Shown here: positions 16,534 to 25,627 of the stretch, in pieces
Position numbering within the stretch: position 1 is the first letter of the stretch
How the letters are laid out: each line of letters opens with the position of its first letter
From: JAJCZB01 sp964350195
Lineage (GTDB): Bacteria; Babelota; Babeliae; Babelales; Vermiphilaceae
Assembly: GCA_964350195.1 (NCBI GenBank)
Contig: CAYGJB010000005.1
Coordinates: 1 to 63,844, forward strand
Reading direction: 5' to 3'
DNA: 63,844 nt
The notes under the pieces: model-generated
Database searches by the model: none
The model's input: the letters and a program-made list of their open reading frames with translations, nothing else
Told to the model about the DNA's origin: nothing
Translations under genes and position numbers: made by a program

Positions 16534-17508
16534 TTAGTGAATCACCTGAAAAAACTTGCTCCAGCGCATACGCTTCCAAAAATCAATTGGATGGCAAATA
16601 AGATCAACAATCCACCAAGAATAATCGCTCTCATGAGACCAAATACGAAAAATAATTTTTCCATGAATAAAGGATTTTTTTATTGGGCCAAAAACTCTGC
16701 AATCCTTGCTACCCAGACGATTATCTCCCATACACCAATATTCATCTGGCCCAAGCTTTACATAAAATTCATCTGAGCCATCCCAATAATTTTTTTTCTG
16801 TTCAATGCGCTCTTTGCCATACTCAGAGTAAATAGGAGTGCCTGGCCAGATTAAAAGAGGTTTACCTTCTTCGTCGCGCATCACTCGATCTGGATTTTCA
16901 TTATAAAAAGGCTGATCTTCAAAAGATCGATTTGGATCAAAAGAGCGAGGCGGTAGCTCTTGGCGAGCAAGCTGATTTTGTACAATTTTTTGCGCACGAG
17001 ATAAATCAATACCACTATGCACCAAACGTTGCTGCTCTTGTTCTGCACGAGCCAATAGTGTAGAAGGATCTTCAGCCCACATACGAATCAATGGATATTT
17101 ATTTACGTAGGGCTCATCCAACTTTGCACCATTCAGATAAATAACCGGCTTGCCATCCTCAATCGCTCCCCGAACTTCATCGCCCGGTGCACCAATAATT
17201 CGCTTAGTCCAATTACTTGGTCCCCATACATAATGCTGAAAAAGATTCATTAATTTGTTATCAGAATAAGGATATACCATTGGCGGCTCATTAAAGGAAA
17301 TAACTTCGCTCCTTTTAGGTGCACGAAAATTATAGGTCAGCTTGTCAGCAAAAAAACGTTCTCCCTTCAGCATGGAAGTCTCCATCGATCCTGAAGGAAC
17401 TTGATATAATCCAAAGCCAAACGTACGTATAATAAAAACTAAAAGAAGAAGCCCTATAATTTCGAGCGTATTAGCAAGAAATGTTTTTTTACCTTTTGCA
17501 TAGACCAT
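16534..17508 (-). CDS. lepB: Signal peptidase I
   Basis: This inner-membrane serine protease removes signal peptides from exported proteins. The membrane anchor is at residues 12-33. The catalytic Ser is S41 in PSGSMETSM and the general-base Lys is K102 in TKRIIGAPGDE. The late box MGDNRLGSKDCRVFGP matches family box E (the usual Ser is Cys). Between the boxes is an insertion of about 80 residues, charged and proline-rich, making the protein 324 residues. AAGGATATTTAT precedes the ATG. It closes the long envelope operon that starts at 25361, after a 64-base gap. Confidence 0.95.
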   Translation of the reverse strand: MVYAKGKKTFLANTLEIIGLLLLVFIIRTFGFGLYQVPSGSMETSMLKGERFFADKLTYNFRAPKRSEVISFNEPPMVYPYSDNKLMNLFQHYVWGPSNWTKRIIGAPGDEVRGAIEDGKPVIYLNGAKLDEPYVNKYPLIRMWAEDPSTLLARAEQEQQRLVHSGIDLSRAQKIVQNQLARQELPPRSFDPNRSFEDQPFYNENPDRVMRDEEGKPLLIWPGTPIYSEYGKERIEQKKNYWDGSDEFYVKLGPDEYWCMGDNRLGSKDCRVFGPIKKSFIHGKIIFRIWSHESDYSWWIVDLICHPIDFWKRMRWSKFFQVIH

Positions 17509-17572
17509 ATAAATATCCTTATTTTGTTCTGTAAGCTATTAGCCAAGTATATCATCATTTTTATTAAAACAC

Positions 17573-18505
17573 TCACATCGGAAGCAAGCTTAATGGGTTG
17601 ATTTGTTTGCCCTTTTCATACAGCTCAAGATGCAGATGAGATGCATCTTTTCCACTTTTCCTTGTAAAGCCAGTATCCCCCACTTTACCCACAAGATCTC
17701 CTTTGATTACTTTTTGACCTACTTGCACCACAATCACATCCAAATGGGCATATCTTGTTTTATATATATCATCATGTTTTATCACGATAGTATTACCATA
17801 TCCCGCCACATACGAGGCTTGCTCAACCACCCCCGAAGCCGCTGCCTTCACATTTGTTCCGCGATGGGCTGCCATATCTATACCGGTATGAAATCCCCAT
17901 TGACCATTCGGATTTCTACGAGGCCCAAAGCAAGAACTCAACCAAAACTTTGAACGCTCAATAGGAAGCGTAAATAAAATCGTAGTAAGAGGCTTTTTGT
18001 GTGATTTTTTAGACTTAAGCGTTGGCGCTTTATAAAGCTGATTGGTCCTCTTTGTTTCTTTAGAAATGGCTTTTTGCTGTTGAACTTTCGCAAAGGGTTC
18101 GTGAACTCCTTGAATCACTTGCTGAGTGTAATCATTCCAAGAATGAGGATTAATAGTTTCTATTAATCCATCCATTTGTTTATTTCTTAGATATGCTTCA
18201 GTGGATTTTTTGAGATAAGAAGGAGAACGATTGATTACTATAAACGAATCAATTGCCATCTCATCATCTTCTTCTTGAAATGCTTCCTGCGCATATTTCT
18301 TATCAATCTCATCAAGAAAGGCACCATTTTGTTTTTTAAGTACATGCCGAACTGATTCAACATAGAAAGCATATTGTTCTTTTAATCGCTGTATTTTTTC
18401 AATCTGCACTCGTAGTTGAAAATATTCCCAGACCAACAAGCTCACTAAGAAAAATAATACTATACTGAGACTATACAGAATATTTCGAGTTTGCTGACGC
18501 ACCAA
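17573..18505 (-). CDS. M23-family (LytM) peptidoglycan endopeptidase
   Basis: The protein has an N-terminal membrane anchor (residues 8-28), a coiled-coil-rich stretch to about 160, and a C-terminal M23 domain with FHTGIDMAAH, GYGNTIVIKH and HLHLELYEKGKQINP, supplying the zinc His/Asp ligands and catalytic His. It cleaves cross-links in peptidoglycan or activates other hydrolases. The start is uncertain. This frame begins at TTG 18505 with GTG next; an in-frame ATT at 18514 has AGGAG six bases ahead, so a rare ATT start is possible. It directly follows batE. Confidence 0.9.
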   Translation of the reverse strand: MVRQQTRNILYSLSIVLFFLVSLLVWEYFQLRVQIEKIQRLKEQYAFYVESVRHVLKKQNGAFLDEIDKKYAQEAFQEEDDEMAIDSFIVINRSPSYLKKSTEAYLRNKQMDGLIETINPHSWNDYTQQVIQGVHEPFAKVQQQKAISKETKRTNQLYKAPTLKSKKSHKKPLTTILFTLPIERSKFWLSSCFGPRRNPNGQWGFHTGIDMAAHRGTNVKAAASGVVEQASYVAGYGNTIVIKHDDIYKTRYAHLDVIVVQVGQKVIKGDLVGKVGDTGFTRKSGKDASHLHLELYEKGKQINPLSLLPM

Positions 18506-18528
18506 GAGTTTAATGATACGCTCCTTTA

Positions 18529-19248
18529 TTATAGCTTTTCTACTAAATCAGATGCAAGCCAACCAATATGATTTTGCGTTGCAATTTTATACCACCCTTG
18601 CCTTGTCTCATGTATACAAACATCTTCAAACGGTGCAATAGCTGAAATGGTATCAAACTGTTCATGCGGCCCAGATTTTAAAGCTGATTCTTTCGTAACG
18701 ATACCTTTTTCATAGGTATCGTGATAATAATGAAACAAAAGCATCGTACCAAAAAGCATTAAAGAGAGAATGGTCGCAATCTGGTAATAAAGAAAATACC
18801 GACGTGGCCTTCGAGCAAGTAAAAAGAAAAAAAGAAAGTACCAGCACACCAAAAAAATGATTTGTAGTAATAGAGAAGGAACTATATGCGCCCACCAATC
18901 AAAAAAATGACTCCTATCCGATTTGTGCGATACTCCCATCTCTTTTAGGGCCATCGCACAATCTTTTTCCAAAGATAGCCACAAATCATGCGGCGCGGCA
19001 GCTTGAGCTTTTCGCCATGCAATAATAGCTTGAGAAAGCTCTTTTTGAGCAAAATAGCAATTACCAATGTTTGCCCAAACGCCAGGGCCTTTGTGGATTA
19101 TTTTTTTATAGTATTGCAGTGCATGTGCAATATCACCAGCCTGATATGCTTTATTGCCTTGCATAAAAAGCTCATGCCTTTGATCCGCCTGTATTGAAAA
19201 AGTAATACATAGAAAAGCTATAAAACCCGTTCTAAAGTTTGTAACCAT
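18529..19248 (-). CDS. batE: BatE-like protein: TPR, two membrane segments, SH3 domain
   Basis: The layout is a signal peptide, TPR units (ELFMQGNKAYQAGDIAHALQYY and GVWANIGNCYFAQKELSQAIIAWRKAQ), two transmembrane segments (about 125-175), and a C-terminal SH3-like domain ending GWYKIATQNHIGWLASDLVEKL. This is the BatE architecture in Bacteroides-type aerotolerance operons. The start lies 31 bases inside batD, so the genes are coupled. The function of the Bat complex is not settled; envelope stress and oxygen tolerance have been proposed. Confidence 0.8.
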   Translation of the reverse strand: MVTNFRTGFIAFLCITFSIQADQRHELFMQGNKAYQAGDIAHALQYYKKIIHKGPGVWANIGNCYFAQKELSQAIIAWRKAQAAAPHDLWLSLEKDCAMALKEMGVSHKSDRSHFFDWWAHIVPSLLLQIIFLVCWYFLFFFLLARRPRRYFLYYQIATILSLMLFGTMLLFHYYHDTYEKGIVTKESALKSGPHEQFDTISAIAPFEDVCIHETRQGWYKIATQNHIGWLASDLVEKL

Positions 19249-20909
19249 TTTTCTGCTTGCTTAAAAAGTTGCTCAACCTGTTTATCCGTACTTTTACCCC
19301 CATAAGCGAGCTCTGCCGCTTGAGAAATAAATATATTCCATTGCTCCAGCTGCAGCTTATCAAAACCTGCTTGCTTTAGACTCTCAACAATAAATTGATC
19401 TGAAATTAATGAAAGCGGCATCTGCCACTTATCTGCAAATAAACCAATAAAAATTGTGTAAATGCGCTGCGGCTCATTCTTTCTTTCTACTTTCTTTAAA
19501 AGAGCTGTCGCATTATTAATGGCCAACCTTGACTTACGCTCCTTATGTCCCCTTTTTCGCTGATTCTGTAGATAGCTTTTTACAATTTTTAAAAGAAACC
19601 ACACGATAGGAATCAAGCAGATTACAATAAAAAGCCACCATGGGATTATCATTGTATGTTCCATTGGTAGATAGAATTGCTTCACACACGGCAACAAACT
19701 ATCCTGCTCTGAAACAGAAGAAGGCAAATCTTTCTTCACCGGTCCCGGCATAATAGTAATACTTATTGGAGTAGTTTGAATAGATTGAAATGATCGAGAC
19801 TTCACATCAAAATAGTAAAACGTTTGTGCAGGAATCTCCCAACTACCAGTGGCCATCCCTTGCAAAATATATTCAAATCGTTTGGTAGTGCAACCTCGGC
19901 CATCATCACGAGTAGACTCTTTTGATTCATAGTAGCGCAAATCTTTTGGCACCCCTACAAGACCTGGAAAGGAAACCACTTCAGAATCAAAGCTCCCCTT
20001 AAGCTCTATGGCTATCACCATGCCTTCTGCCTGGTTTACGATAGGAGGTTCTGCTTTGATCGTGAAAGAATCAAACGCGCCTATACCTTGAACTTTTTTA
20101 TCACTTTCAGGAATATCATCTACCTGCAAGGTAACTGCATTTGAATAAATCCTTTTTGATTCTGTAAAAGCACCAAACAATCGCCCAAGCCCTCCCCACA
20201 TATGATCTCGTTGCAGATGCTGCTCATATTCTGCACCAAACGCAGGTAGTACTACTTGCCCTATCTCCAGAGGATACATATCCCAGCTAAACTCTAAATA
20301 ATCATATTCAACGCCATTGATTGTTTCAGTCCCTCTTTCTGGCCCTACCGTCTTTTTTCTATTAAAAGCTTTTGATTCTTGCTCAATAAAATTACGTAAC
20401 TTTTCTTTGCCAGAAAAATAAAAACGCAAAGTCCCTTTAACCTTTTCTCCCCTGACTACATGATTCTTATCCACCGAAAGGCGTAATAATGTAGCAGAGC
20501 GTTGTCCTGACTGCTTAATTTCTTCATCGCTTACTTTGAGTTTAAGCGTATTTGAAACTTCTTGATTACTATTTTTGCTGATAAGTATCGCTGGCCCCAC
20601 CGTAAAAATGCCTGGCTTTTGAGCGACAACGTTATACAAATATTTCACCTTCGTTTCACTATTGATCATTTCATATCGCCAGCTTGTACTTTCAACACTG
20701 AATTGGTCAACTCCCTGAACAGTAGGTGCCTCATCAACTTGAGAATTACCGGTTATAGCAACTTCAATAGTAAATGGCCTTCCTAACTGTACTTGCTGTA
20801 GCTGATCGTCATCTTCATTAATAATACGAAGTGATATAGTGCTCAATACAAAAGGGGTGCTACTCAATAGCACTAATATTAAAAAAAGATTACCAACAGT
20901 TTTGCCCAT
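19218..20909 (-). CDS. batD: BatD-like membrane protein
   Basis: The 563-residue protein has a signal peptide, an extended periplasmic region of immunoglobulin-like beta domains (for example EVAITGNSQVDEAPTVQGVDQF, then LRLSVDKNHVVRGEKVKGTLRFYF), one membrane segment near residue 420, and a cytoplasmic helical tail. This is the BatD (oxygen tolerance) plan. It overlaps batC by 20 bases and batE by 31, so it is translated as part of the set. Confidence 0.88.
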   Translation of the reverse strand: MGKTVGNLFLILVLLSSTPFVLSTISLRIINEDDDQLQQVQLGRPFTIEVAITGNSQVDEAPTVQGVDQFSVESTSWRYEMINSETKVKYLYNVVAQKPGIFTVGPAILISKNSNQEVSNTLKLKVSDEEIKQSGQRSATLLRLSVDKNHVVRGEKVKGTLRFYFSGKEKLRNFIEQESKAFNRKKTVGPERGTETINGVEYDYLEFSWDMYPLEIGQVVLPAFGAEYEQHLQRDHMWGGLGRLFGAFTESKRIYSNAVTLQVDDIPESDKKVQGIGAFDSFTIKAEPPIVNQAEGMVIAIELKGSFDSEVVSFPGLVGVPKDLRYYESKESTRDDGRGCTTKRFEYILQGMATGSWEIPAQTFYYFDVKSRSFQSIQTTPISITIMPGPVKKDLPSSVSEQDSLLPCVKQFYLPMEHTMIIPWWLFIVICLIPIVWFLLKIVKSYLQNQRKRGHKERKSRLAINNATALLKKVERKNEPQRIYTIFIGLFADKWQMPLSLISDQFIVESLKQAGFDKLQLEQWNIFISQAAELAYGGKSTDKQVEQLFKQAEKWLQTLERVL

Positions 20910-21927
20910 TTCGTCCTATTGCCTGTTTCTGTACATGTGCTTTTATCATTTTTTTCTGCTCTTTCTCTTCAGCTTTTTCAAGCTGCTGTAAAGCACGCGC
21001 CATCCATTTTTCATGTTGAGGCAACTGCTTTTCTAAAGATTCGAGCTCTTGCTTGCGATAATCACCTGGATCCCCCTCCCCTTCTTGGATCTCTTGCTCT
21101 TTGCGTTGCTGTTTCGTATCTTGGGACTCAGCCTTATCGTTTTGATTGTGAGTAGTATCTTGAGAGGATGAATCGTGGTCGTCACTAAATTGGTTCTTCT
21201 TATCGTCGGCTTGCTCGTTGTTCGATTCATCGTCCGAATTCTGTTCTTGCTTCCCATCTTTTTGATCGTCGGCACTTTGCTGCTTTTCCTTCTGAGCGCT
21301 CGATGAATCGTCTCGCTGATCTTCTTTCTCCTGTTGATCCTGTTGCTGATCACTTTTTTCATTTCTGTCATCGCCCTGAGATCTATCTTTATCTTTTGAA
21401 GATGAACCATTCTTATTTTGCGGCTGATCCTTATTTTCCCGCTGCTCATCTTTCTGATTTTTTTTGTTTTGATCTTTATTCTTGTTTTGCTGTTTATTTT
21501 GCTCTTGTTGCTGCAGCATCTCTTTTACTTTATCCCGATTATGTATCGCTTGAGCATCTTCTAAATCAAACTTAAGAACCTCTTCATATTGCGCAAGAGC
21601 AGGCTCCAGTTCATTGAGCGCCACTTTCGTATTTCCTAGATTAAAATAAGCCTGCTTTTTTATTTGTGCGCTACTACTTTCTTGTTCTGCTACTGTAGCA
21701 AAGTAGGCTTGTGCTTTTTCAAATTCACCTAAACGATACGCTGCTATCCCAGCATCATACAAAAGATCTGAGTTATCAGGCTCATGAACTAAAAGAGAGG
21801 ATAAGCGTTCTTGAGCATCTTTCCACTCCCCTTGCTGCGCTTGCGCAGATGCCTGAGAATAGCTCCATTCAGATACAGCCTGCATAGGCACAGAACTAAT
21901 AAAAAAAAATATAAGTATTTTTTTCAC
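20890..21927 (-). CDS. batC: BatC-like TPR protein with long charged Gln/Asp/Lys-rich tail
   Basis: A signal peptide is followed by TPR repeats (about residues 20-130: RLSSLLVHEPDNSDLLYDAG, AYFNLGNTKVALNELEPALAQYEEVLK) and a strikingly biased tail (130-300) of Gln, Asn, Lys, Asp, Glu and Ser. The end is a helical segment. The GTG at 21927 overlaps the batB stop as GTGA and has GGAG eight bases ahead; the longer GTG start at 21936 is less well placed. BatC proteins act with the VWA partners BatA and BatB. Confidence 0.82.
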   Translation of the reverse strand: MKKILIFFFISSVPMQAVSEWSYSQASAQAQQGEWKDAQERLSSLLVHEPDNSDLLYDAGIAAYRLGEFEKAQAYFATVAEQESSSAQIKKQAYFNLGNTKVALNELEPALAQYEEVLKFDLEDAQAIHNRDKVKEMLQQQEQNKQQNKNKDQNKKNQKDEQRENKDQPQNKNGSSSKDKDRSQGDDRNEKSDQQQDQQEKEDQRDDSSSAQKEKQQSADDQKDGKQEQNSDDESNNEQADDKKNQFSDDHDSSSQDTTHNQNDKAESQDTKQQRKEQEIQEGEGDPGDYRKQELESLEKQLPQHEKWMARALQQLEKAEEKEQKKMIKAHVQKQAIGRNGQNCW

Positions 21928-22931
21928 AGCACCCACTCCACCAATAGTAAAAGAAGCCCTACAAACAAAAACCAGTGATAGTGATCTTCTAGCCGATTCA
22001 TTTTTTTATCTTCAAATTGAGCCTTTTCAACCATGAGTACCTGACGAGCAATCTGCTTAACATCATTATTATTGGACGACATCGGCATATACTTTCCGCC
22101 CAAATCATTCGCAAGCTCCTGAAGAATTCCATCGTTTCGATGGGAGATCACCACTGCACCTTTGCCGTCTTTCTGGTGCCCATTTTGCATACCGTCTTCA
22201 GTATAAAGTGGAATCGGCGCCCCCTCAGGAGTTCCTACGCCCAATGCAAAAATGCGTACGCCTTGATCAGCAGCTTTCTTTTTTATAGCAGCTAAATTAA
22301 ATGAGAAATCTTCTCCATCGGTGCAAAGAATCATTAATTTATTTTTTCCCGGCGCTGTTGACGAAAAAAGCTGAAGCCCCTCCTTCACCGCAGTCTCTAA
22401 TGCAGTGCTTCCAGAAGAAATAGTCTCCGCATCAACATGATCAAGAAACATATGAAAAGCACCATAATCATTAGTGAGAGGACATTGCACAAAAGCCGAA
22501 CCAGAAAATAAAAGAAGACCAACGCGCTCGCTATCTAAAAGCTTAAGAAGATGCCGTATCTTTTGTTTGGCAAACGCAAGACGATTTGGCTCACAATCTT
22601 GAGCAAGCATACTTTTGGAAATATCCAGCGCAATTAAAACATCCCGCCCTTCTTGCTTGATCACCTGTTCCTGCTTACTCCATTGCGGGCGAAGAATTGC
22701 TAAAAAAATAGATACAATGCCTAGCAAAAATAAAATCGATTGCGTATATTGCTTGATCGGCGTGAAATGCTTAACCATTAGAGACTGCCATTTGCCAGCA
22801 AAAGAATAAATAGTGGCACGCACACGCTTATTGCGATAGAGATAGCATCCATATGCAACTAGCACAACAAGCAATAACCAAAAATAATGCGGCGTTGCCC
22901 AAGCAATACCAAACTGCGTCATTCCACTCAT
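21924..22931 (-). CDS. batB: BatB-like VWA-domain membrane protein
   Basis: Two N-terminal membrane segments, a von Willebrand A domain and a C-terminal membrane segment. The metal-ion site DISKS (in LIALDISKSMLAQD) is complete and the Thr/Asp positions (STALETA, CTDGEDFSF) are present. VWA domains bind partners through the metal ion. I start at ATG 22931, which overlaps the batA stop as ATGA; the open frame reaches back to 23003 but would overlap by 76 bases. Confidence 0.88.
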   Translation of the reverse strand: MSGMTQFGIAWATPHYFWLLLVVLVAYGCYLYRNKRVRATIYSFAGKWQSLMVKHFTPIKQYTQSILFLLGIVSIFLAILRPQWSKQEQVIKQEGRDVLIALDISKSMLAQDCEPNRLAFAKQKIRHLLKLLDSERVGLLLFSGSAFVQCPLTNDYGAFHMFLDHVDAETISSGSTALETAVKEGLQLFSSTAPGKNKLMILCTDGEDFSFNLAAIKKKAADQGVRIFALGVGTPEGAPIPLYTEDGMQNGHQKDGKGAVVISHRNDGILQELANDLGGKYMPMSSNNNDVKQIARQVLMVEKAQFEDKKMNRLEDHYHWFLFVGLLLLLVEWVL

Positions 22932-23920
22932 AAACCAAACCACACAAATGAAGCCAAAAATTGTTCCACCAATAGCAATAAAAGTATAACGATTGCATAC
23001 CAACTGTATATATCTACATAGCGTGAATACAGCGGAGACTCATGCTTCGTTCTCTCTAAGTGATCAATTGTATCATAGATAGAACGCATATCTTTATCAT
23101 TACGTGCCATGAAAAAAGCTCCTCCAGTTTCCCGAGCAATCTTTTTTAATAACGGCCCATTAACCTTTGGTTTTTGAACAATGCCTCCAAAAGCTGGATG
23201 AAACATCATTTCATTAGAATCACTGCCGATACCAACGGTATACACTTTTATGCCAAACTTTTTAGCGATCTTAATTGCAACTTCAGGATCCACGTCTCCC
23301 GGACTCGGTTCACCGTCTGTAAGCAATATGATAACTTTGCTCTGCGCCTCAGAACTTTTTAATCGATTAATTGCGGTTATAAGTGCGGTTGAAAGCATGG
23401 TTGCTTCATGATCAATATCGCCTATGGCCATTTTTTCAATAATGCCAGTAAGAATATTTTTATCCATAGTGAGCGGACATCTACACAGAGCTGCCTTACC
23501 AAATACCACCAATCCAACCGCATCATTCGAACGCTTTTGAATGAAATGAATTGCTTCATCTTTAGCTACTTGAAAGCGTGACCGCTCATCATCACTGTAA
23601 TCGGTAAATTGCATACTTCCGGAAGCATCCAACGTAAGAATAATATCAATGCCTTCAACAATTATATTGGATCTAGAATCTACCAATTGCGGCTTGCCAA
23701 TCAAAAAAGCGAGAGCACCAAATACACATATACGCAACGCATAAAAAAATTTTTGAGAAAAATGATGCGACTCTTTTTTTTGTTGCGCTATCTCGCCCGC
23801 AAGAGAAAAGTTCAACGTAATACGACGATGCCATTTCCATCGCACAACAACGGCGGCACCTACAAACAAAAAAGATATGATCGATAATAGTGGGTATTCT
23901 AAACGAAAAAAATATTCCAC
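22928..23920 (-). CDS. batA: BatA-like VWA-domain membrane protein
   Basis: The plan matches BatB: N-terminal membrane segments, a VWA domain with DASGS (LTLDASGSMQFTD) and LTDGEPSPGDVDPE, and a C-terminal membrane segment. The start is a GTG at 23920, one base after the plsC stop, with GGAG eight bases upstream; the longer frame from 23986 has no signal. The pair of VWA proteins likely forms a complex with BatC, D and E. No MoxR ATPase gene, often linked to bat genes, is seen in the window. Confidence 0.88.
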   Translation of the reverse strand: MEYFFRLEYPLLSIISFLFVGAAVVVRWKWHRRITLNFSLAGEIAQQKKESHHFSQKFFYALRICVFGALAFLIGKPQLVDSRSNIIVEGIDIILTLDASGSMQFTDYSDDERSRFQVAKDEAIHFIQKRSNDAVGLVVFGKAALCRCPLTMDKNILTGIIEKMAIGDIDHEATMLSTALITAINRLKSSEAQSKVIILLTDGEPSPGDVDPEVAIKIAKKFGIKVYTVGIGSDSNEMMFHPAFGGIVQKPKVNGPLLKKIARETGGAFFMARNDKDMRSIYDTIDHLERTKHESPLYSRYVDIYSWYAIVILLLLLVEQFLASFVWFGL

Positions 23921-23921
23921 C

Positions 23922-24647
23922 TTATTTCTCCGATTGTTCAACAAACCAACGATGCACTCGCCCCTTAAACACATCATCTGTCTCACCTTCTTGTATACTG
24001 CATGGCTTTCCTACCACAACCTTAATTGGATAGTTAGCTATCCAAAAAGTATCAGGGGGATATACATGGTTGGCCCCCGAAATGCATACAGGAATAACTG
24101 GGCGATCAAGCATCTTTGAAAGCGTTACAAAACCACCATAAAATTTATGTACTTTATCATCTGGATGTCGTGTGCCCTCTGGAAAAATCATTACATCTAT
24201 ATTTTTTCCTTTTACCAAACGAACTAGATTGATAAGCGAACGCATCGCTTTCTCGCGAGAATGTACATTCACCAAAATAGCTAGGCGAGGAAGCACCCAT
24301 TTAAGTAGTTGCCAATCCATCAAATCTTCTTTTGCGAGCCATGCGTGGGGCTTTCCCCTGGTAAGTATACCAACGAGCGGAATGTCTATTGAAGAGGAAT
24401 GATTTGCCGCAAAAATAACGGGGCCATCGGGTATGTTATCTCTTCCTTCAAGTGTAATAGGAACAAACGAAGCTCGTACCACACTCCAATAAAAAAAATT
24501 TACACCCCAAAATACTATTCTGCTTTTATAGCGATAACGCTGAGGCAAAATCATCATTAAAAAAATAATCGGCAAACCAAACAAAAGAACTAGGCATAGC
24601 AAAAAACGAGAAACAAGAGTATGGATAACAACGCTTAGTTTGGGCAT
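23922..24647 (-). CDS. plsC: 1-acyl-sn-glycerol-3-phosphate acyltransferase
   Basis: This inner-membrane enzyme acylates lysophosphatidic acid to make phosphatidic acid, the phospholipid precursor. The catalytic NHxxxxD is NHSSSID with H83 and D88, and the substrate-binding FPEGTR is at 155-160. A hydrophobic N-terminal segment (residues 14-34) anchors it. The gene sits three bases after the upstream membrane-protein gene and one base before batA, so lipid synthesis and the Bat set are read from one message. Confidence 0.93.
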   Translation of the reverse strand: MPKLSVVIHTLVSRFLLCLVLLFGLPIIFLMMILPQRYRYKSRIVFWGVNFFYWSVVRASFVPITLEGRDNIPDGPVIFAANHSSSIDIPLVGILTRGKPHAWLAKEDLMDWQLLKWVLPRLAILVNVHSREKAMRSLINLVRLVKGKNIDVMIFPEGTRHPDDKVHKFYGGFVTLSKMLDRPVIPVCISGANHVYPPDTFWIANYPIKVVVGKPCSIQEGETDDVFKGRVHRWFVEQSEK

Positions 24648-24650
24648 AAC

Positions 24651-25361
24651 TTACTCGGGCTGTTGAAAATAAAGCGATGGCTGACCATGAATAAATTTAA
24701 TATACAAATTGCTGATAAGTGCTATTTCAATCGGCACAAATAGTATATATAAAAGTGCCGCTAACGTAAGTCCTCCAAAAAAGCCGAGTGCGAATCCAAT
24801 AAAATAATACAGCATGACATTAATCACACTCAATAGACCGTAAAGAACTATGCATATCGGCGCATTATACAAAAGCATCGTAAAGCTTGTTCGCATCGCC
24901 ACTTTTAGTCCATTAACAGTTCCTGATGTGTCAAACGCTGAAAGCAAAAAGAATACGGTCCAAATAAAAGCAAGAGGAATAACAAACACATAGAAAATGC
25001 CAAAAAAAATCATAAAAATCATAGTGTACCAATAGCGTTGCATATAGCTATGAAAATAACTCCATGATTTTTGCTCAATGGATGGCCTTAAAGCCAACGT
25101 AAACATAAACACGCAAAAATAACGCATGCTATTGAGCATGATTTCATCAAGCCAAAATAAATTGAATAGCTTTACTACATTGGTTATCGCGATAAGCCCA
25201 AACACACCCGTCCCCAATAGCCAATAGCCTTGAGAAGTAAGCGGAGTATTAATACTCCGATACACATCCCGGACTGTTTTGACCGATACCAATAGAAATG
25301 GCGTCAAGTTTTCTGGCCTTAAAAGACTCAACGATTCTTTCCATGATTGAAATAATTTCAT
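24651..25361 (-). CDS. Multi-pass membrane protein of unknown function
   Basis: The 237-residue protein is mostly hydrophobic, with about five to six membrane segments (roughly 45-65, 80-95, 110-140, 160-200, 200-225). I see no catalytic motif. It resembles the loose group of bacterial membrane proteins similar to YciC/DUF975 in composition only. ATG 25361 has AAGGGG upstream and is preferred over 25430. It is the first gene of the plsC-bat-lepB operon. Confidence 0.6.
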   Translation of the reverse strand: MKLFQSWKESLSLLRPENLTPFLLVSVKTVRDVYRSINTPLTSQGYWLLGTGVFGLIAITNVVKLFNLFWLDEIMLNSMRYFCVFMFTLALRPSIEQKSWSYFHSYMQRYWYTMIFMIFFGIFYVFVIPLAFIWTVFFLLSAFDTSGTVNGLKVAMRTSFTMLLYNAPICIVLYGLLSVINVMLYYFIGFALGFFGGLTLAALLYILFVPIEIALISNLYIKFIHGQPSLYFQQPE

Positions 25362-25490
25362 AATACCCCTTAGACAAAAAGCTCTCCCTCTCTTGCAATA
25401 AACAACAAAACCTAGCATATCATTGCCCATTTCTCAAGCCTTCACAAAAGTATGCTTTTTTAAAAAGATTGACCAAATGCTGGTTTTCAT

Positions 25491-25520
25491 TTGACTTTTT
25501 TTTAACCGATCTTTTATTAT
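25491..25520 (+). promoter_or_regulatory. Candidate sigma-70-type promoter of topA
   Basis: TTGACT at 25491-25496 and TATTAT at 25515-25520 are 18 bases apart, with an AT-rich spacer. Transcription from about 25527 would give a leader of roughly 100 bases. Confidence 0.6.
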
Positions 25521-25627
25521 AGAAAAGGAAAACAGGTAAAAACAGCATTTTTTACAAGCAGTTGTAACAGGTACATTAGCTTTAAACCATAAAAAAGCCT
25601 TTCTTTACGAGGGGAATGGTTACACAA

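Noticed and set aside
21033..21449. 138-codon minus-strand frame inside batC
   Set aside because: It is the shifted frame of the Gln/Asp/Lys-rich tail and has unnatural Ile/Arg/Lys composition.
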